A stretch of 64,000 bases of DNA from Rhodococcus sp. SMB37 (GCF_004345605.1 NZ_SLVY01000004.1:186001-250000), one strand, 5' to 3'; positions 7,949 through 16,358 are shown, counted from the stretch's first letter. Notes: a model not told the origin generated them from the sequence alone. Program-made: numbers and translations.

Positions 7949-8932
7949 TTATCGGTGGCGCTGTTCGACCGGCTCCGACTCGGGCGCCTCATCCAGCGTT
8001 CGGTGGGTGACGAATCTCCGCGTCGATCCGGATAGCGGATCGGTGAATTCCAGCTCCCGCGCGAGCAATTGGAGGGGGAGAGCATGATCGTCCGGAGCTT
8101 CGGGTAGGAGCTCGGGATACCAGCGGTCGCCCAGGATTCCGATACCGAGCGCGGCGAGATGTACTCGAAGTTGGTGCATGCGCCCGGTGCACGGACGCAG
8201 GATCGTATGGAGAACAGCGCGTCCCGAGGTGCTCATGCCGGACCCGAGTACGTCGACCACAGTCTGCGAGTTGGGTTCTCGGGCGTCGTCGACGATCACT
8301 CGCAACTTGCCTTTACGCGCCTCGATGTGATTCCGATAGGTGACAGGAACGGTGTGCCCCGCAAGTATCGGCGCGTCGGGATTCCAGTCTGCCGGTCGCG
8401 CCGACACTGCTTCGTAGACCTTCACGACCTGCCGCTTCTCGAACAGCGATTGATAGGCGCCGCGCGTCAAGGGCCGGGCCGAGAACATGACCAGGCCGGC
8501 TGTCGCGCGGTCCAATCGATGAATCGGCGTCAGATCGGGATTGTCCAGACGGATCCGCAAGCGGACGAGTGCAGACTCGCGCAAGTACCGACCGCCCGGA
8601 GTGGTGGGGAGGAAGTGCGGCTTGTCGACGACGACGAGGTCGTCGTCGATGTGCAGGATCTCCTCGTGGAACGGCACCGGGACTTCCACGGGCAGTTCGC
8701 GGTAGTACCAGATGAACCGATGCGTACCCAACACCGCGCTGCGATCGATCGGACTGCCATCGGCTGCCACGATCTCGCCGTCGTCGAACCGCTGATAGAG
8801 GGTGCCTGCGTCCATATGGTCGAATCTCGCCACGACGTACTCGGCGATCGTCGACCAGGGACCGGTCGTCGGCACCCGCAGACGTGTCGGTCCGACCCCG
8901 TTCTTGACGGGGAGCGGTGAGGGCATGGGCAC
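7949..8932 (-). CDS. RluA-family RNA pseudouridine synthase
   Basis: 327-residue enzyme that should isomerise uridine in rRNA or tRNA to pseudouridine. The catalytic motif HRLDRATAG contains the nucleophilic aspartate. Around it are DDDLVVVDKPHFLPT (motif I) and the C-terminal GRMHQLRVHLAALG, the usual RluA-family RNA-binding motif. The N-terminal about 70 residues (VAEYVVARF, then YQRFDDGEI) form a divergent S4-like region, as in actinobacterial members of this branch. Which uridine it modifies cannot be told from sequence. It converges on yjdM with an 11-bp gap, and a divergent 150-bp region separates it from the fmdB-like gene. Confidence 0.92.
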   Translation of the reverse strand: MPMPSPLPVKNGVGPTRLRVPTTGPWSTIAEYVVARFDHMDAGTLYQRFDDGEIVAADGSPIDRSAVLGTHRFIWYYRELPVEVPVPFHEEILHIDDDLVVVDKPHFLPTTPGGRYLRESALVRLRIRLDNPDLTPIHRLDRATAGLVMFSARPLTRGAYQSLFEKRQVVKVYEAVSARPADWNPDAPILAGHTVPVTYRNHIEARKGKLRVIVDDAREPNSQTVVDVLGSGMSTSGRAVLHTILRPCTGRMHQLRVHLAALGIGILGDRWYPELLPEAPDDHALPLQLLARELEFTDPLSGSTRRFVTHRTLDEAPESEPVEQRHR

Positions 8933-9084
8933 GGAAAGATTCTCGCACTGCCGACAGCGCAGATGACCGACGGGACCGATTGCAGCGGCTTTTCCAGGGA
9001 GTTACGAATTTCGTCGACGCGGCGCGCGGAACCGCCTGGTCGGTTACGGTTTCGGCAGCTGATCCATTCGAAAGGCCGATGCCG

Positions 9085-9375
9085 ATGCCGTTGTACGACT
9101 TCCGGTGCGCCGAGTGTGGTCCGTTCGACGCATCGATTCCGATGAACGACGTCGGCCCGTCCACTGCATGCCCCTCGTGCGGGCAGCACGCGCCCCGCGC
9201 GATCACCGCGCCGCGTCTCGGTCGCGGCGCATCCACCGCGATGCGCCTTCACGACGCTACAGCGCGCACGGCGTCCGATCCGGGCGTCGTATCGGGTGCG
9301 CTCCCCGGTGGCCCGCGGCGGTCGTCGCGTCCGGTGTCGACCGACCCGAGGCATCGGCTGCTCCCGCGCCCTTGA
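9085..9375 (+). CDS. fmdB: FmdB-like zinc-ribbon protein
   Basis: 96-residue protein beginning MPLYDFRCAECG and continuing to CPSCGQ, the four-cysteine zinc ribbon of the FmdB family; the C-terminal half is Arg/Pro-rich and probably disordered. FmdB was named as a regulator encoded beside formamidase in Methylophilus. Here too the formamidase gene follows 39 bp downstream, which supports a shared transcript and role. I chose ATG 9085 because the family begins MPxYxxxC and GAAAGG lies 9 nt upstream; ATG 9079 adds two residues. Confidence 0.85.
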   Translation: MPLYDFRCAECGPFDASIPMNDVGPSTACPSCGQHAPRAITAPRLGRGASTAMRLHDATARTASDPGVVSGALPGGPRRSSRPVSTDPRHRLLPRP

Positions 9376-9414
9376 ACGCGCCTTTGACCGAGATCGACCG
9401 ACCCAGGAGGTCCA

Positions 9415-10668
9415 GTGCCCGACGTCGTCTTTCCCCTCGACTCGACCCGCCGCTTCACCGATCAGGACAAGATCGGCCACAACCGTTGGCACCCCGACAT
9501 CCCACCTGTGGCCACGGTGAAGCCGGGGGAGTCGTTCCGGGTGCACTGCCGGGAATGGTTCGACGGGGAAATCCACAACGACGACTCCGCCGACGACATC
9601 CGCAACGCGCCGCTGCACACGGTGCATGCGCTGTCGGGGCCGTTCGCGGTCGAGGGCGCGAAACCGGGTGACCTCCTGATCGTCGACATTCTCGACCTCG
9701 GCCCGATCCCGCAGGAGGATTCCGGCCCGCTCGCGGGACAGGGCTGGGGCTACACCGGCATTTTCGCCAAGCCCAACGGTGGCGGCTTCCTCACCGACCA
9801 GTTCCCGGACGCCTACAAGGCGGTCTGGGATTTTTCGGGCCAGAAGGCGACCAGCCGTCACATTCCGCACGTGTCGTTCACCGGCATCGTGCACCCGGGG
9901 CTGATGGGAACGGCTCCGTCGCACGATCTGCTGTCCACCTGGAACACCCGTGAGGCCGCGTTGATCGCGACCGACCCCGACCGGGTGCCGCCGCTGGCGC
10001 TACCGCCGGAGCCGAACGGTGCGATCCTGGGCAGCCTCGCGGGGGCGGAGTTCGAGCGTGTCGCGGCGGAAGGTGCACGCACCGCACCTCCCCGCGAGAA
10101 CGGCGGCAACCAGGACATCAAGAACCTGACCAAGGGTAGCCGGATCTTCTACCCAGTGTTCGTCGACGGCGCGAACCTGTCGGTCGGCGACCTCCACTTC
10201 TCGCAGGGCGACGGCGAGATCACCTTCTGTGGCGCCATCGAGATGGGTGGCTTCATCGATCTGCGCGTCGACCTGATCCCGGGTGGAATGGACACCTACG
10301 GGGTGAGCGAGAACGCGATCTTCATGCCGGGTAACACCGACCCCCAGTTCTCCGAATGGCTCGCATTCTCGGGGACCTCGGTGACGCTCGACGGTGAACA
10401 GCGCTATCTCGATTCGCAATTGGCATATCAACGGGCATGTCTGCACGCCATCGAATACCTCACGAAATTCGGATACAGCCCGGAGCAGGCGTACCTTCTC
10501 CTCGGTGCAGCACCGATCGAGGGACGTCTGTCCGGAGTCGTGGACATCCCCAATTCCTGTGCCACGGTCTATCTTCCGACTGCGATCTTCGACTTCCCGC
10601 TGTCGCCGACGGTGGACGGGCCGGCCCGGATCGATCCGGGTATGGGGGCGCCGCGTTCTCCTGCGTGA
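9415..10668 (+). CDS. fmdA: acetamidase/formamidase
   Basis: 417-residue amidase of the FmdA/AmdA family that hydrolyses formamide or short aliphatic amides to the acid and ammonia. Conserved features include HNRWHPDIPPV near the N-terminus, EWFDGEIHNDDSADD, the GPLAGQGWGYTGIF stretch, HPGLMGTAPS and SQGDGEITFCGAIEMGG. The length matches full-length members. GTG 9415 is preceded by AGGAGG at 9405-9410. It likely forms an operon with the fmdB-like gene and would supply nitrogen from amides, as the allantoin genes at the far end of the window do from ureides. Confidence 0.95.
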   Translation: MPDVVFPLDSTRRFTDQDKIGHNRWHPDIPPVATVKPGESFRVHCREWFDGEIHNDDSADDIRNAPLHTVHALSGPFAVEGAKPGDLLIVDILDLGPIPQEDSGPLAGQGWGYTGIFAKPNGGGFLTDQFPDAYKAVWDFSGQKATSRHIPHVSFTGIVHPGLMGTAPSHDLLSTWNTREAALIATDPDRVPPLALPPEPNGAILGSLAGAEFERVAAEGARTAPPRENGGNQDIKNLTKGSRIFYPVFVDGANLSVGDLHFSQGDGEITFCGAIEMGGFIDLRVDLIPGGMDTYGVSENAIFMPGNTDPQFSEWLAFSGTSVTLDGEQRYLDSQLAYQRACLHAIEYLTKFGYSPEQAYLLLGAAPIEGRLSGVVDIPNSCATVYLPTAIFDFPLSPTVDGPARIDPGMGAPRSPA

Positions 10669-10876
10669 GTCGCGCGATTCCGATCGCGGCGGGATCCGTA
10701 GACGTATGGAGCGGCACATCCATGGCTCTACGGCTCACTCCGCGTCCTGGATATGTACGTCATGTAGTACGTGTGTGGAGCGTCGACTCGGCCACGGTGG
10801 CGTCACCATCCCGCCGGTCGATTCGGGAGTGATTGCGGTGGTCATGTGCCGCCGCCGGCCGAGTTATGTTCGTCGT

Positions 10877-11414
10877 ATGGGTGAAATGGTCGGGAGGTTC
10901 GAGAACGCGCGGTCCGAGGAGCATTTTCTGGGTGCCTTCGACAAGGCGATGGCGAAGTGGCCCGATCGTGAAGATCGTTCGGTGGAGACGAGTTTCGGGT
11001 CGACCATGGTCTCGACGGTCTGCAGCTCGGGGACCGGGGACCCGCTCGTGCTGCTGCAAGGTGGGGGCAGCACCGTCGCGGTCTGGGATCGGTTCGCCGA
11101 GGGGGGGACGGCTTCCGGAATCCACGATGCTCGACCTACTGATGGCCGCTCGGACCGACTTCGTGCAGCGAGGAACGCCGCGCCCGACACGGCTGACGAA
11201 GGACCAGTGGAAAGGCATCCGAACGCCCTTGATGATCATGCTCGGAGGTCGGAGTCGGCTGGTTCCGTCGATCCCGGCGTCGAAGATGGTTCGCGACGTC
11301 TCGCCCCAGGCCGAGTTGCACATGCTCCCAGATGCAAGCCACGCGATGCTGGTGGATGAGCCGCAAGCGGTCATCGACCGGGTTCGCGAATTCGTCGCTC
11401 GTCACGATCGGTAG
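10877..11414 (+). pseudogene. alpha/beta hydrolase with internal deletion and frameshift
   Basis: The N-terminal frame starts at ATG 10877 and runs through LVLLQGGGSTVAVWDRFAE, the first strand and oxyanion region. It fails at about 11100, beside a run of seven G at 11101-11107. The other end of the same fold continues in another frame: LMAARTDFVQRG, then RTPLMIMLGG, LVPSIPASKMV and the catalytic-histidine strand LHMLPDASHAML, ending at 11414. Roughly 100 residues between them, including the nucleophile elbow, are missing. So there is both a deletion and a frame change, and no active enzyme can be made. A TATGTT box 6 nt before the ATG shows that the promoter remains. Confidence 0.8.
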
Positions 11415-12277
11415 GGCTGTTGCGGATGAGGCCGAGATCTGGGTAGCCGGATGTCGTGCCATGCATCGACATCGCATCGACCATCCTTCGGACCACCCGC
11501 CGCAACGACTGTGCCATCGGCACGTAGACCGAGCGTATGAGTGGAGCCTGCCGCGACCGCGACGATGCCGTGCCACCCGTGGACGTCGCACTGCCCGTGA
11601 CTGTTGTCGCCGACGGCGCGAACCCCGCCGCTCGCGAGCACGCCGACGGTGTGATGACTTCCTGCGGCCACCGACGTCACTCCGGCCCACTCGTCTACGT
11701 CGCACGCTCCCGACTTGCGTTGCCCGGCAGCGAGAACGGTTCCGTCGGTTCTCAGGCCGACGGTATGGAGGTATCCCGCGGTGATCGCTGTGAGGTTGCG
11801 CCAGTCGTCCATCTCGCACTGTCCGAATCGATTGTTGCCCGTGGCGACGGCAGTACCGTCGTTCCGGACGCCGACGGAATGCCAGTCACCGGCGGCGATG
11901 TCGACGACCTCGCGCCAGGAGCCGACCAGGCACTGCTGTTCGTTGTTGCGGCCGGCAGCCACAACGATGCCGTCTGTCCGCACTCCGAGCGTGCGGCGCC
12001 GGCCTGCAGCGACCGCGACGATTTCGTGCCACCTGCCCACGTCGCACTGCCCGTCGCCGTTCCATCCCGTGGCTACGATGGTTCCGTCTTCCCGCAGGCC
12101 GACGGTGTGAGACCTTCCGGTGTTCCGGGCGGTGTGCACATTCCCGGCAGCCACCGCGACGATGTTCCGCCATCCGAGAACGTCGCACTCGCCGGCAGAG
12201 CCGTTTCCTGCAGCGACGACGGTTCCATCGGCGTGGAGTCCAACGGAATGACGTCTGCCTGCGGCAAGTCCGGTCAT
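11402..12277 (-). CDS. RCC1-repeat beta-propeller protein
   Basis: About 291 residues consisting almost entirely of seven RCC1-like repeats of some 38 residues, each fitting HTVGLRxDGTVVAxG-N-x3-GQCDV-x2-W-x2-I-x-AVAAG. Seven such units would close a seven-bladed propeller, a protein-interaction scaffold. The function of bacterial members is unknown. The first unit has an insertion of about eight residues (NVHTARNTG) that looks like a partial local duplication. There is no signal peptide or membrane segment in the chosen model. The open frame extends upstream to 12397 but overlaps the neighbouring VOC gene, so I start at ATG 12277 (MTGLAAGRRHS); GTG 12298 is possible. The tail after the last repeat overlaps the hydrolase pseudogene by 13 bp. 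Confidence 0.8.
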   Translation of the reverse strand: MTGLAAGRRHSVGLHADGTVVAAGNGSAGECDVLGWRNIVAVAAGNVHTARNTGRSHTVGLREDGTIVATGWNGDGQCDVGRWHEIVAVAAGRRRTLGVRTDGIVVAAGRNNEQQCLVGSWREVVDIAAGDWHSVGVRNDGTAVATGNNRFGQCEMDDWRNLTAITAGYLHTVGLRTDGTVLAAGQRKSGACDVDEWAGVTSVAAGSHHTVGVLASGGVRAVGDNSHGQCDVHGWHGIVAVAAGSTHTLGLRADGTVVAAGGPKDGRCDVDAWHDIRLPRSRPHPQQPYRS

Positions 12278-12317
12278 GTGATTCGTGTGAATGGCCACGT
12301 GGGCGTATGCATCACGG

Positions 12318-12911
12318 TCAGCTGCCACGCAATCGGGATTCCAGTTCGTCGAGGAAGACCCGTGCTTGGTCGAGGATCGGGTCGTCGTCCGGTGCACGTC
12401 TCACGGCTCCTCTGAGGAGCTTTGCTGCTTGGGCGACGTCCCCCATACTGTCCGCCAGCACGATCGCATTGTGAAGTGCTTCCCCCAACCGGGGGTGCTC
12501 AGTGGGCGATTCCTTCGACCCTGATCTCGCCATGAACCGGATCCAGTTCCCCGCCGGATCTACGAGACTGAATCCGGACAGCCCATCCGCGTTCTTTCGT
12601 GGCCGTGGACGGGTCATACGTGGGAACCCGGAAACGGGAACACGGCCGTACTCCTCGCGGAGCCCGGTTGCGAAGGTTCCCCAGATCGGGCCGGTGTCGT
12701 CGACGGCGATGCCGCAGCTGCTGTGGGAGTTCTCCGGTGTGTGCCCGTCCAAGCCGTAATAGTGCAGATCGAAACCGTGGCCGTTGAGAGCCAAGTACGG
12801 ATTCGGTCTGAGCTGGCGGTGCGCGACATCGAAACCGAGGGCAACGAAGAAGCCTTCGATCTCGTCGATATTCGAGCAGGGGAGCATCGGAATCGCGCGA
12901 GGATCTGCCAC
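12318..12911 (-). CDS. VOC-family (bleomycin-resistance-like) protein
   Basis: About 197 residues. The domain starts ADPRAIPMLPCSNIDEI, continues through FFVALGFDVAHRQ, LNGHGFDLHYYG and WGTFATGLREEYG, and ends SLVDPAGNWIRFM. This is the glyoxalase/bleomycin-resistance fold that forms a metal- or ligand-binding cup. A helical C-terminal tail (GEALHNAIVLADSMGDVAQAAKLLRGAV) looks like one TPR-like hairpin, as in other actinobacterial members. The open frame continues upstream to ATG 13118, but that part belongs to a different, broken VOC gene, so I start at GTG 12911. A GGAGG lies only one base before it, so the start is uncertain. Confidence 0.75.
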   Translation of the reverse strand: MADPRAIPMLPCSNIDEIEGFFVALGFDVAHRQLRPNPYLALNGHGFDLHYYGLDGHTPENSHSSCGIAVDDTGPIWGTFATGLREEYGRVPVSGFPRMTRPRPRKNADGLSGFSLVDPAGNWIRFMARSGSKESPTEHPRLGEALHNAIVLADSMGDVAQAAKLLRGAVRRAPDDDPILDQARVFLDELESRLRGS

Positions 12912-13118
12912 GCCTCCATACTGCCAGTGGCGAACGGTCGGTCGGTGCTCGAGGAACGCCGGCGGCTCATAGCAAGGTTCGTACAGCATGATGTTGCCGG
13001 CGCCCGGCACCGCGACATCGACGGTGAGACCGTAGCCGTCGTCCCGGACGTCGCGGAAGAACTCTCGTGTTGCTTCGGGCTCGTCGGTGTAGACCGGTGA
13101 ATGCAGACCGGTGATCAT
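12912..13118 (-). pseudogene. internally deleted VOC-family gene, read through into the next gene
   Basis: The first 23 residues (ITGLHSPVYTDEPEATREFF) match the beginning of a common actinobacterial VOC protein. The next 30 (DDGYGLTVDVAVPGAG, then IMLYEPCYEPPAF) match its very end, with the roughly 70-80 residues between them missing. The deletion is in frame and no stop remains, so translation from ATG 13118 would run into the following VOC gene to give a 266-residue chimera. A TAGCGT box at 13125-13130, 6 nt before the ATG, looks like an intact promoter. Whether the chimera is made is unknown. Confidence 0.7.
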
Positions 13119-13238
13119 TCCGTGACGCTATCCGGCCGATGCGTGAACTGTCCGTTCCACGGCGCAGCACACCTCGATGGTCCGAAATCGGGTGGCGTAC
13201 GACACAATGGTCGCGAACCGATCGAAGAGGAGCGATTC

Positions 13239-14861
13239 ATGTTGAGCACCATGCAAGACGCACCCTTGTCCATCGCGCAGATTCTGCGCCACGGCAGCTC
13301 CGTTCACAGTGGGGCGGAGGTGGTGACCTGGACCGATGCCGGCGCGCGCCGGCGTAGCTACGCCGAGGTCGGCCAACGGTGTGCGCAGCTGGCACACGCT
13401 CTGCGCGAACTCGGCGTCGACGGTGACGAGCGTGTCGCGACATTCATGTGGAACAACGGCGAACACCTCGAGGCGTACCTCGCCATACCGGCGATGGGCG
13501 CCGTCCTGCACACCCTCAACATCCGCCTGTTCCCGGAACAGCTGATCCACGTGGCCAACCATGCCGAAGACCACGTGATCATCGTCGATCCGACCCTCGT
13601 GCCGTTGCTGGCACCGCAGCTGCCGCAGTTGACCACCGTCAAGCATGTGATCGTGACCGGCGACTCGGACGCCGGACTCGAGGTCCCGGACGGTGTGCAG
13701 CTGCACACCTACGAGGGCCTGATCGCCGGCCGGCCCACCGACTTCGACTGGCCCGAGGTGGACGAGCGATCCGCAGCCGCGATGTGCTACACATCCGGCA
13801 CGACCGGCGACCCGAAAGGCGTTGCATACTCGCACCGTTCGATCTACCTGCATTCGATGCAAGTGTGCACGACGGAAGGGCCTGCGCTTCGCCAGGGCGA
13901 CCGGGCGCTGGCCGTGGTGCCGCAGTTCCATGCGATGTCGTGGGGGCTGCCGTATGCGGCGTTCATGATCGGTGCATCGCTCATCATGCCCGACCGCTTT
14001 CTGCAGCCCGAGCCGCTCGCCGCACTCATCGCTGCAGAGCGCCCGACCTTCGCCGCCGCCGTCCCGACCATCTGGCTCGGACTGCACCAGTATCTCGTAG
14101 AGCATCCGCAGGACATCTCCTTCATGAAGGAGGTGCTGATCGGTGGATCGGCGGTGCCGCCGTCGCTGATGCACGCGTTCGAGACCGACCACGAGGTGCA
14201 GGTTCTGCACGCCTGGGGAATGACCGAGACGTCGCCGCTGGGCTCGGTGGCGCGACCGCCGGTCGATGCCGAGGGCGACGAGCGGTGGCGCTACCGGTAC
14301 ACGCAGGGACGATTCCCGGCGTCGGTGCAGGCGCGGCTCGTCGGTGACGACGACGAGGTGGTTCCGAACGACGGCGTCAGCATCGGTGAACTCGAGGTTC
14401 GCGGGCCGTGGATCGCAGCCTCCTATTACGGTGTCGAGACGCCCGAGAAGTTCCACGACGGATGGTTGCGCACGGGCGACGTCGGGAGCATCACTCCGGA
14501 CGGCTATCTCACGCTGACGGACCGCACCAAGGACATCATCAAGTCCGGAGGCGAGTGGATTTCGTCGGTCGATCTGGAGAACGCGGTCATGGGGCACCCG
14601 GATGTTCTCGAAGCAGCGGTGATCGGTGTGCCCGACGACAAGTGGGACGAACGTCCGCTGGTTGCCGTCGTGCTTCGTGCGGGGGCCGACGCGACCGTCG
14701 ATACGCTGCGCGACTTCCTGTCGGACAAGGTCGCCAAGTGGCAGCTTCCCGAGAATTGGACCGTCGTCAGCGAGGTTCCCAAGACCAGCGTCGGTAAATT
14801 CGACAAGAAGCGCCTGCGGTCGCAGTACCACGATGGTGGGCTGGACGTCACTCGGATCTGA
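13239..14861 (+). CDS. fatty-acid/acyl-CoA synthetase (FadD-like)
   Basis: 540-residue AMP-forming ligase that activates a carboxylic acid, probably a medium- or long-chain fatty acid, to its CoA thioester. Motifs in order: the P-loop-like CYTSGTTGDPKGV, FHAMSWGLPY, the HAWGMTETSPLG substrate/adenylate motif, the hinge GWLRTGDVG, and the C-terminal catalytic lysine context KTSVGKFDKK. All are intact and the length is normal. ATG 13239 has GAGGAG 7 nt upstream; the frame extends further but runs into the divergent VOC promoter. It ends at a strong hairpin shared with the convergent GlsB-like gene. The exact chain length cannot be read from sequence. Confidence 0.94.
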   Translation: MLSTMQDAPLSIAQILRHGSSVHSGAEVVTWTDAGARRRSYAEVGQRCAQLAHALRELGVDGDERVATFMWNNGEHLEAYLAIPAMGAVLHTLNIRLFPEQLIHVANHAEDHVIIVDPTLVPLLAPQLPQLTTVKHVIVTGDSDAGLEVPDGVQLHTYEGLIAGRPTDFDWPEVDERSAAAMCYTSGTTGDPKGVAYSHRSIYLHSMQVCTTEGPALRQGDRALAVVPQFHAMSWGLPYAAFMIGASLIMPDRFLQPEPLAALIAAERPTFAAAVPTIWLGLHQYLVEHPQDISFMKEVLIGGSAVPPSLMHAFETDHEVQVLHAWGMTETSPLGSVARPPVDAEGDERWRYRYTQGRFPASVQARLVGDDDEVVPNDGVSIGELEVRGPWIAASYYGVETPEKFHDGWLRTGDVGSITPDGYLTLTDRTKDIIKSGGEWISSVDLENAVMGHPDVLEAAVIGVPDDKWDERPLVAVVLRAGADATVDTLRDFLSDKVAKWQLPENWTVVSEVPKTSVGKFDKKRLRSQYHDGGLDVTRI

Positions 14862-14870
14862 CTCGGACCA

Positions 14871-14910
14871 GAAGGGCCTGTCGCACCGTCAGTGGTGTGA
14901 CAGGCCCTTC
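14871..14910. terminator. bidirectional hairpin terminator
   Basis: Perfect 12-bp inverted repeat GAAGGGCCTGTC / GACAGGCCCTTC with a 16-nt loop. It sits between the acyl-CoA synthetase stop and the convergent GlsB-like stop, 9 and 4 bp away respectively. It lacks a long T-run, as is common in actinobacteria. Confidence 0.8.
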
Positions 14911-14914
14911 GACG

Positions 14915-15184
14915 TCAGCCCACGGAGGAGCTCGTACGTCCCTTCCACCAGAACCACGCTGCGGTGACGATGACAGCGCCGACGATCGAGCCGATGATGC
15001 CGCTGGGACGGAAATGGAGACCGTCCCCGGCGAACAGACTGATGAGGAGGCCGCCGACGAAAGAGCCGCCGATGCCTGCGGCAAACGCTACTGTCCAATC
15101 GATTCCGGACGTGGACTTGCCCAGAATCAGTTGTGCACCTGCGCCGATGAGTATTCCGAACAGGATGATCCCGATGATCAGCAT
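14915..15184 (-). CDS. GlsB/YeaQ/YmgE family membrane protein
   Basis: 89-residue inner-membrane protein of the GlsB/YeaQ/YmgE family, often induced by stress; the mechanism is unknown. Three glycine-rich helices are visible: IIGIILFGILIGAGAQLILG, FAAGIGGSFVGGLLISLFAG and IIGSIVGAVIVTAAWFW. The spacing and the GKSTSGIDW loop fit the family. The gene appears leaderless: TATACT at 15191-15196 lies 6 nt from the ATG. Confidence 0.92.
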   Translation of the reverse strand: MLIIGIILFGILIGAGAQLILGKSTSGIDWTVAFAAGIGGSFVGGLLISLFAGDGLHFRPSGIIGSIVGAVIVTAAWFWWKGRTSSSVG

Positions 15185-15190
15185 TGCCGG

Positions 15191-15196
15191 AGTATA
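15191..15196 (-). promoter_or_regulatory. -10 box of a likely leaderless transcript (GlsB-like gene)
   Basis: TATACT, a full TANNNT match, ends 6 nt before the start codon. Transcription would begin at or next to the ATG. Confidence 0.5.
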
Positions 15197-15241
15197 TGCA
15201 GCGTGTTCTTCCCGACGCGGTGTTTCTCGATCGGACGCCGT

Positions 15242-15664
15242 CTACGTCACCTGGAATGTGGCGATGCCGGGGGTGACCGGGCCGGCCGTTGCCGAGGTCA
15301 AGAGGACGGCGACCTGCCCGGCGCCGGTATCGATGGTAGCGAATGCCGGAATACCGTTGAGCCCGTCCGACAGGCGGGCAGATCCGGATTCGCCGGTCGA
15401 CAGGTTCACCCATTGCACATCCGCGTAGAGGAGACAGCCCCAGCCATCCTCTTTCCCGCCGGTGATCGTCACGACGCCCGACTCTTCGCCGACCACCGCG
15501 ACGCAGCGGATCGACGGCGCATCGAAGCTTCCGTTCGGATTCCCGTACGGTGCCGGATCGATCTGGAACGGGACGGTCACCGAAGCCGAAGCCACTCCTG
15601 CAGCGAGCAGGGCCGAGGTGGCAATGGTGGTGGCACAGACGCCTACGGCGCGCATCAGTTTCAT
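15242..15664 (-). CDS. secreted protein, Ig-like fold suspected
   Basis: 140-residue exported protein. The signal peptide (MKLMRAVGVCATTIATSALLAAGVASA) ends in a plausible ASA cleavage site, giving a mature domain of about 113 residues. That domain is rich in beta-strand patterns and has two cysteines (IRCVAV and GWGCLL) likely to form a disulfide. It shares the short pattern W-x-N-L-x2-G-x-S-G and overall layout with the secreted protein encoded at 59584-60081, so the two may be distant relatives. Function is unknown. GAGG precedes the ATG, and the alkylation-repair-type gene lies 7 bp upstream, so the two may be co-transcribed. Confidence 0.75.
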   Translation of the reverse strand: MKLMRAVGVCATTIATSALLAAGVASASVTVPFQIDPAPYGNPNGSFDAPSIRCVAVVGEESGVVTITGGKEDGWGCLLYADVQWVNLSTGESGSARLSDGLNGIPAFATIDTGAGQVAVLLTSATAGPVTPGIATFQVT

Positions 15665-15671
15665 GGTGGCC

Positions 15672-16358
15672 TCACTTGTCGGTTTTCCGGTTCACCATTT
15701 CGGTGATCCAGATGGGTGCGAACGGGGACGTACAGCCAGGGGAGGTCGGGTAGTCCTCGAAGACCTTCGAACGGTGACCGATATCGAGGGCCCGGGCGCG
15801 ATACTCGGGGTGCTCGATCCCGATCTGGGCGAGACAGGTGTTCATGGCCCACTGCAGGCGTTCCGGAGCATTCCTCATCTGCATTTCGATGGTGTCGAGC
15901 AGCCCGGAGAGATCGAGACCCGCGGGCTTTTTCACCACTCGTTCGGATGTCAGGGCCCAACCTGCGCTCGCCACGACCTGGTCCGGATCGTCGAACCACA
16001 GCACGCGCAATTCGTCGGCGTGCGGGCTCTTCTTCACGACGTAGTTGACCAGCCAATCCTGGACTTTGGGTACGCGTGCTTCCCGCAACATCGTGTCCAG
16101 GGCGTCGCGTGTGAACGCTTTCGGCCGACTGATGAGGATTGCGAGCAGTCTCGCCGCGCTGTCGCCGGTCTCCCAGAGTTCCCCGGCGAGATCCTGCTGG
16201 ATCTTCAGCCTCTTGGCGATCGCGCGCAGTTGGGTGAGGTTGACCCCGTGATCGTCGCCGTGCTTGACGTTCACCTCACGGATCTTCGGGTCTTCGAGCT
16301 CTGCCAGTTCGGCCATCAACTCCGTCACTGACGGCGGTTCCACCGTGGTTCCGGCCAC
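15672..16358 (-). CDS. DNA alkylation repair protein, AlkC/AlkD-like HEAT fold
   Basis: 228-residue all-helical protein resembling the AlkD/AlkC superfamily of HEAT-repeat DNA glycosylases that excise alkylated bases. Recognisable blocks are PKIREVNVKHGDDHGVNL near the N-terminus, the AKRLKIQQDLAGELWETGD stretch, VPKVQDWLVNYVVKKS, the LRVLWFDDPDQVVASAGWAL helix pair and PERLQWAMNTCLAQIG. Catalytic assignment by eye is not safe. It is divergent from the small membrane-protein gene across about 110 bp. Confidence 0.85.
   Translation of the reverse strand: MAGTTVEPPSVTELMAELAELEDPKIREVNVKHGDDHGVNLTQLRAIAKRLKIQQDLAGELWETGDSAARLLAILISRPKAFTRDALDTMLREARVPKVQDWLVNYVVKKSPHADELRVLWFDDPDQVVASAGWALTSERVVKKPAGLDLSGLLDTIEMQMRNAPERLQWAMNTCLAQIGIEHPEYRARALDIGHRSKVFEDYPTSPGCTSPFAPIWITEMVNRKTDK

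Noticed and set aside
11724-12270. Degenerate tandem DNA repeat of about 114 bp as a CRISPR or satellite
   Set aside because: The periodicity follows the 38-residue RCC1 protein repeats, varies at third codon positions, and has no spacers.
13128-14831. 567-codon minus-strand frame opposite the acyl-CoA synthetase
   Set aside because: It has no recognisable domain, while the plus strand carries every motif of an adenylate-forming enzyme.
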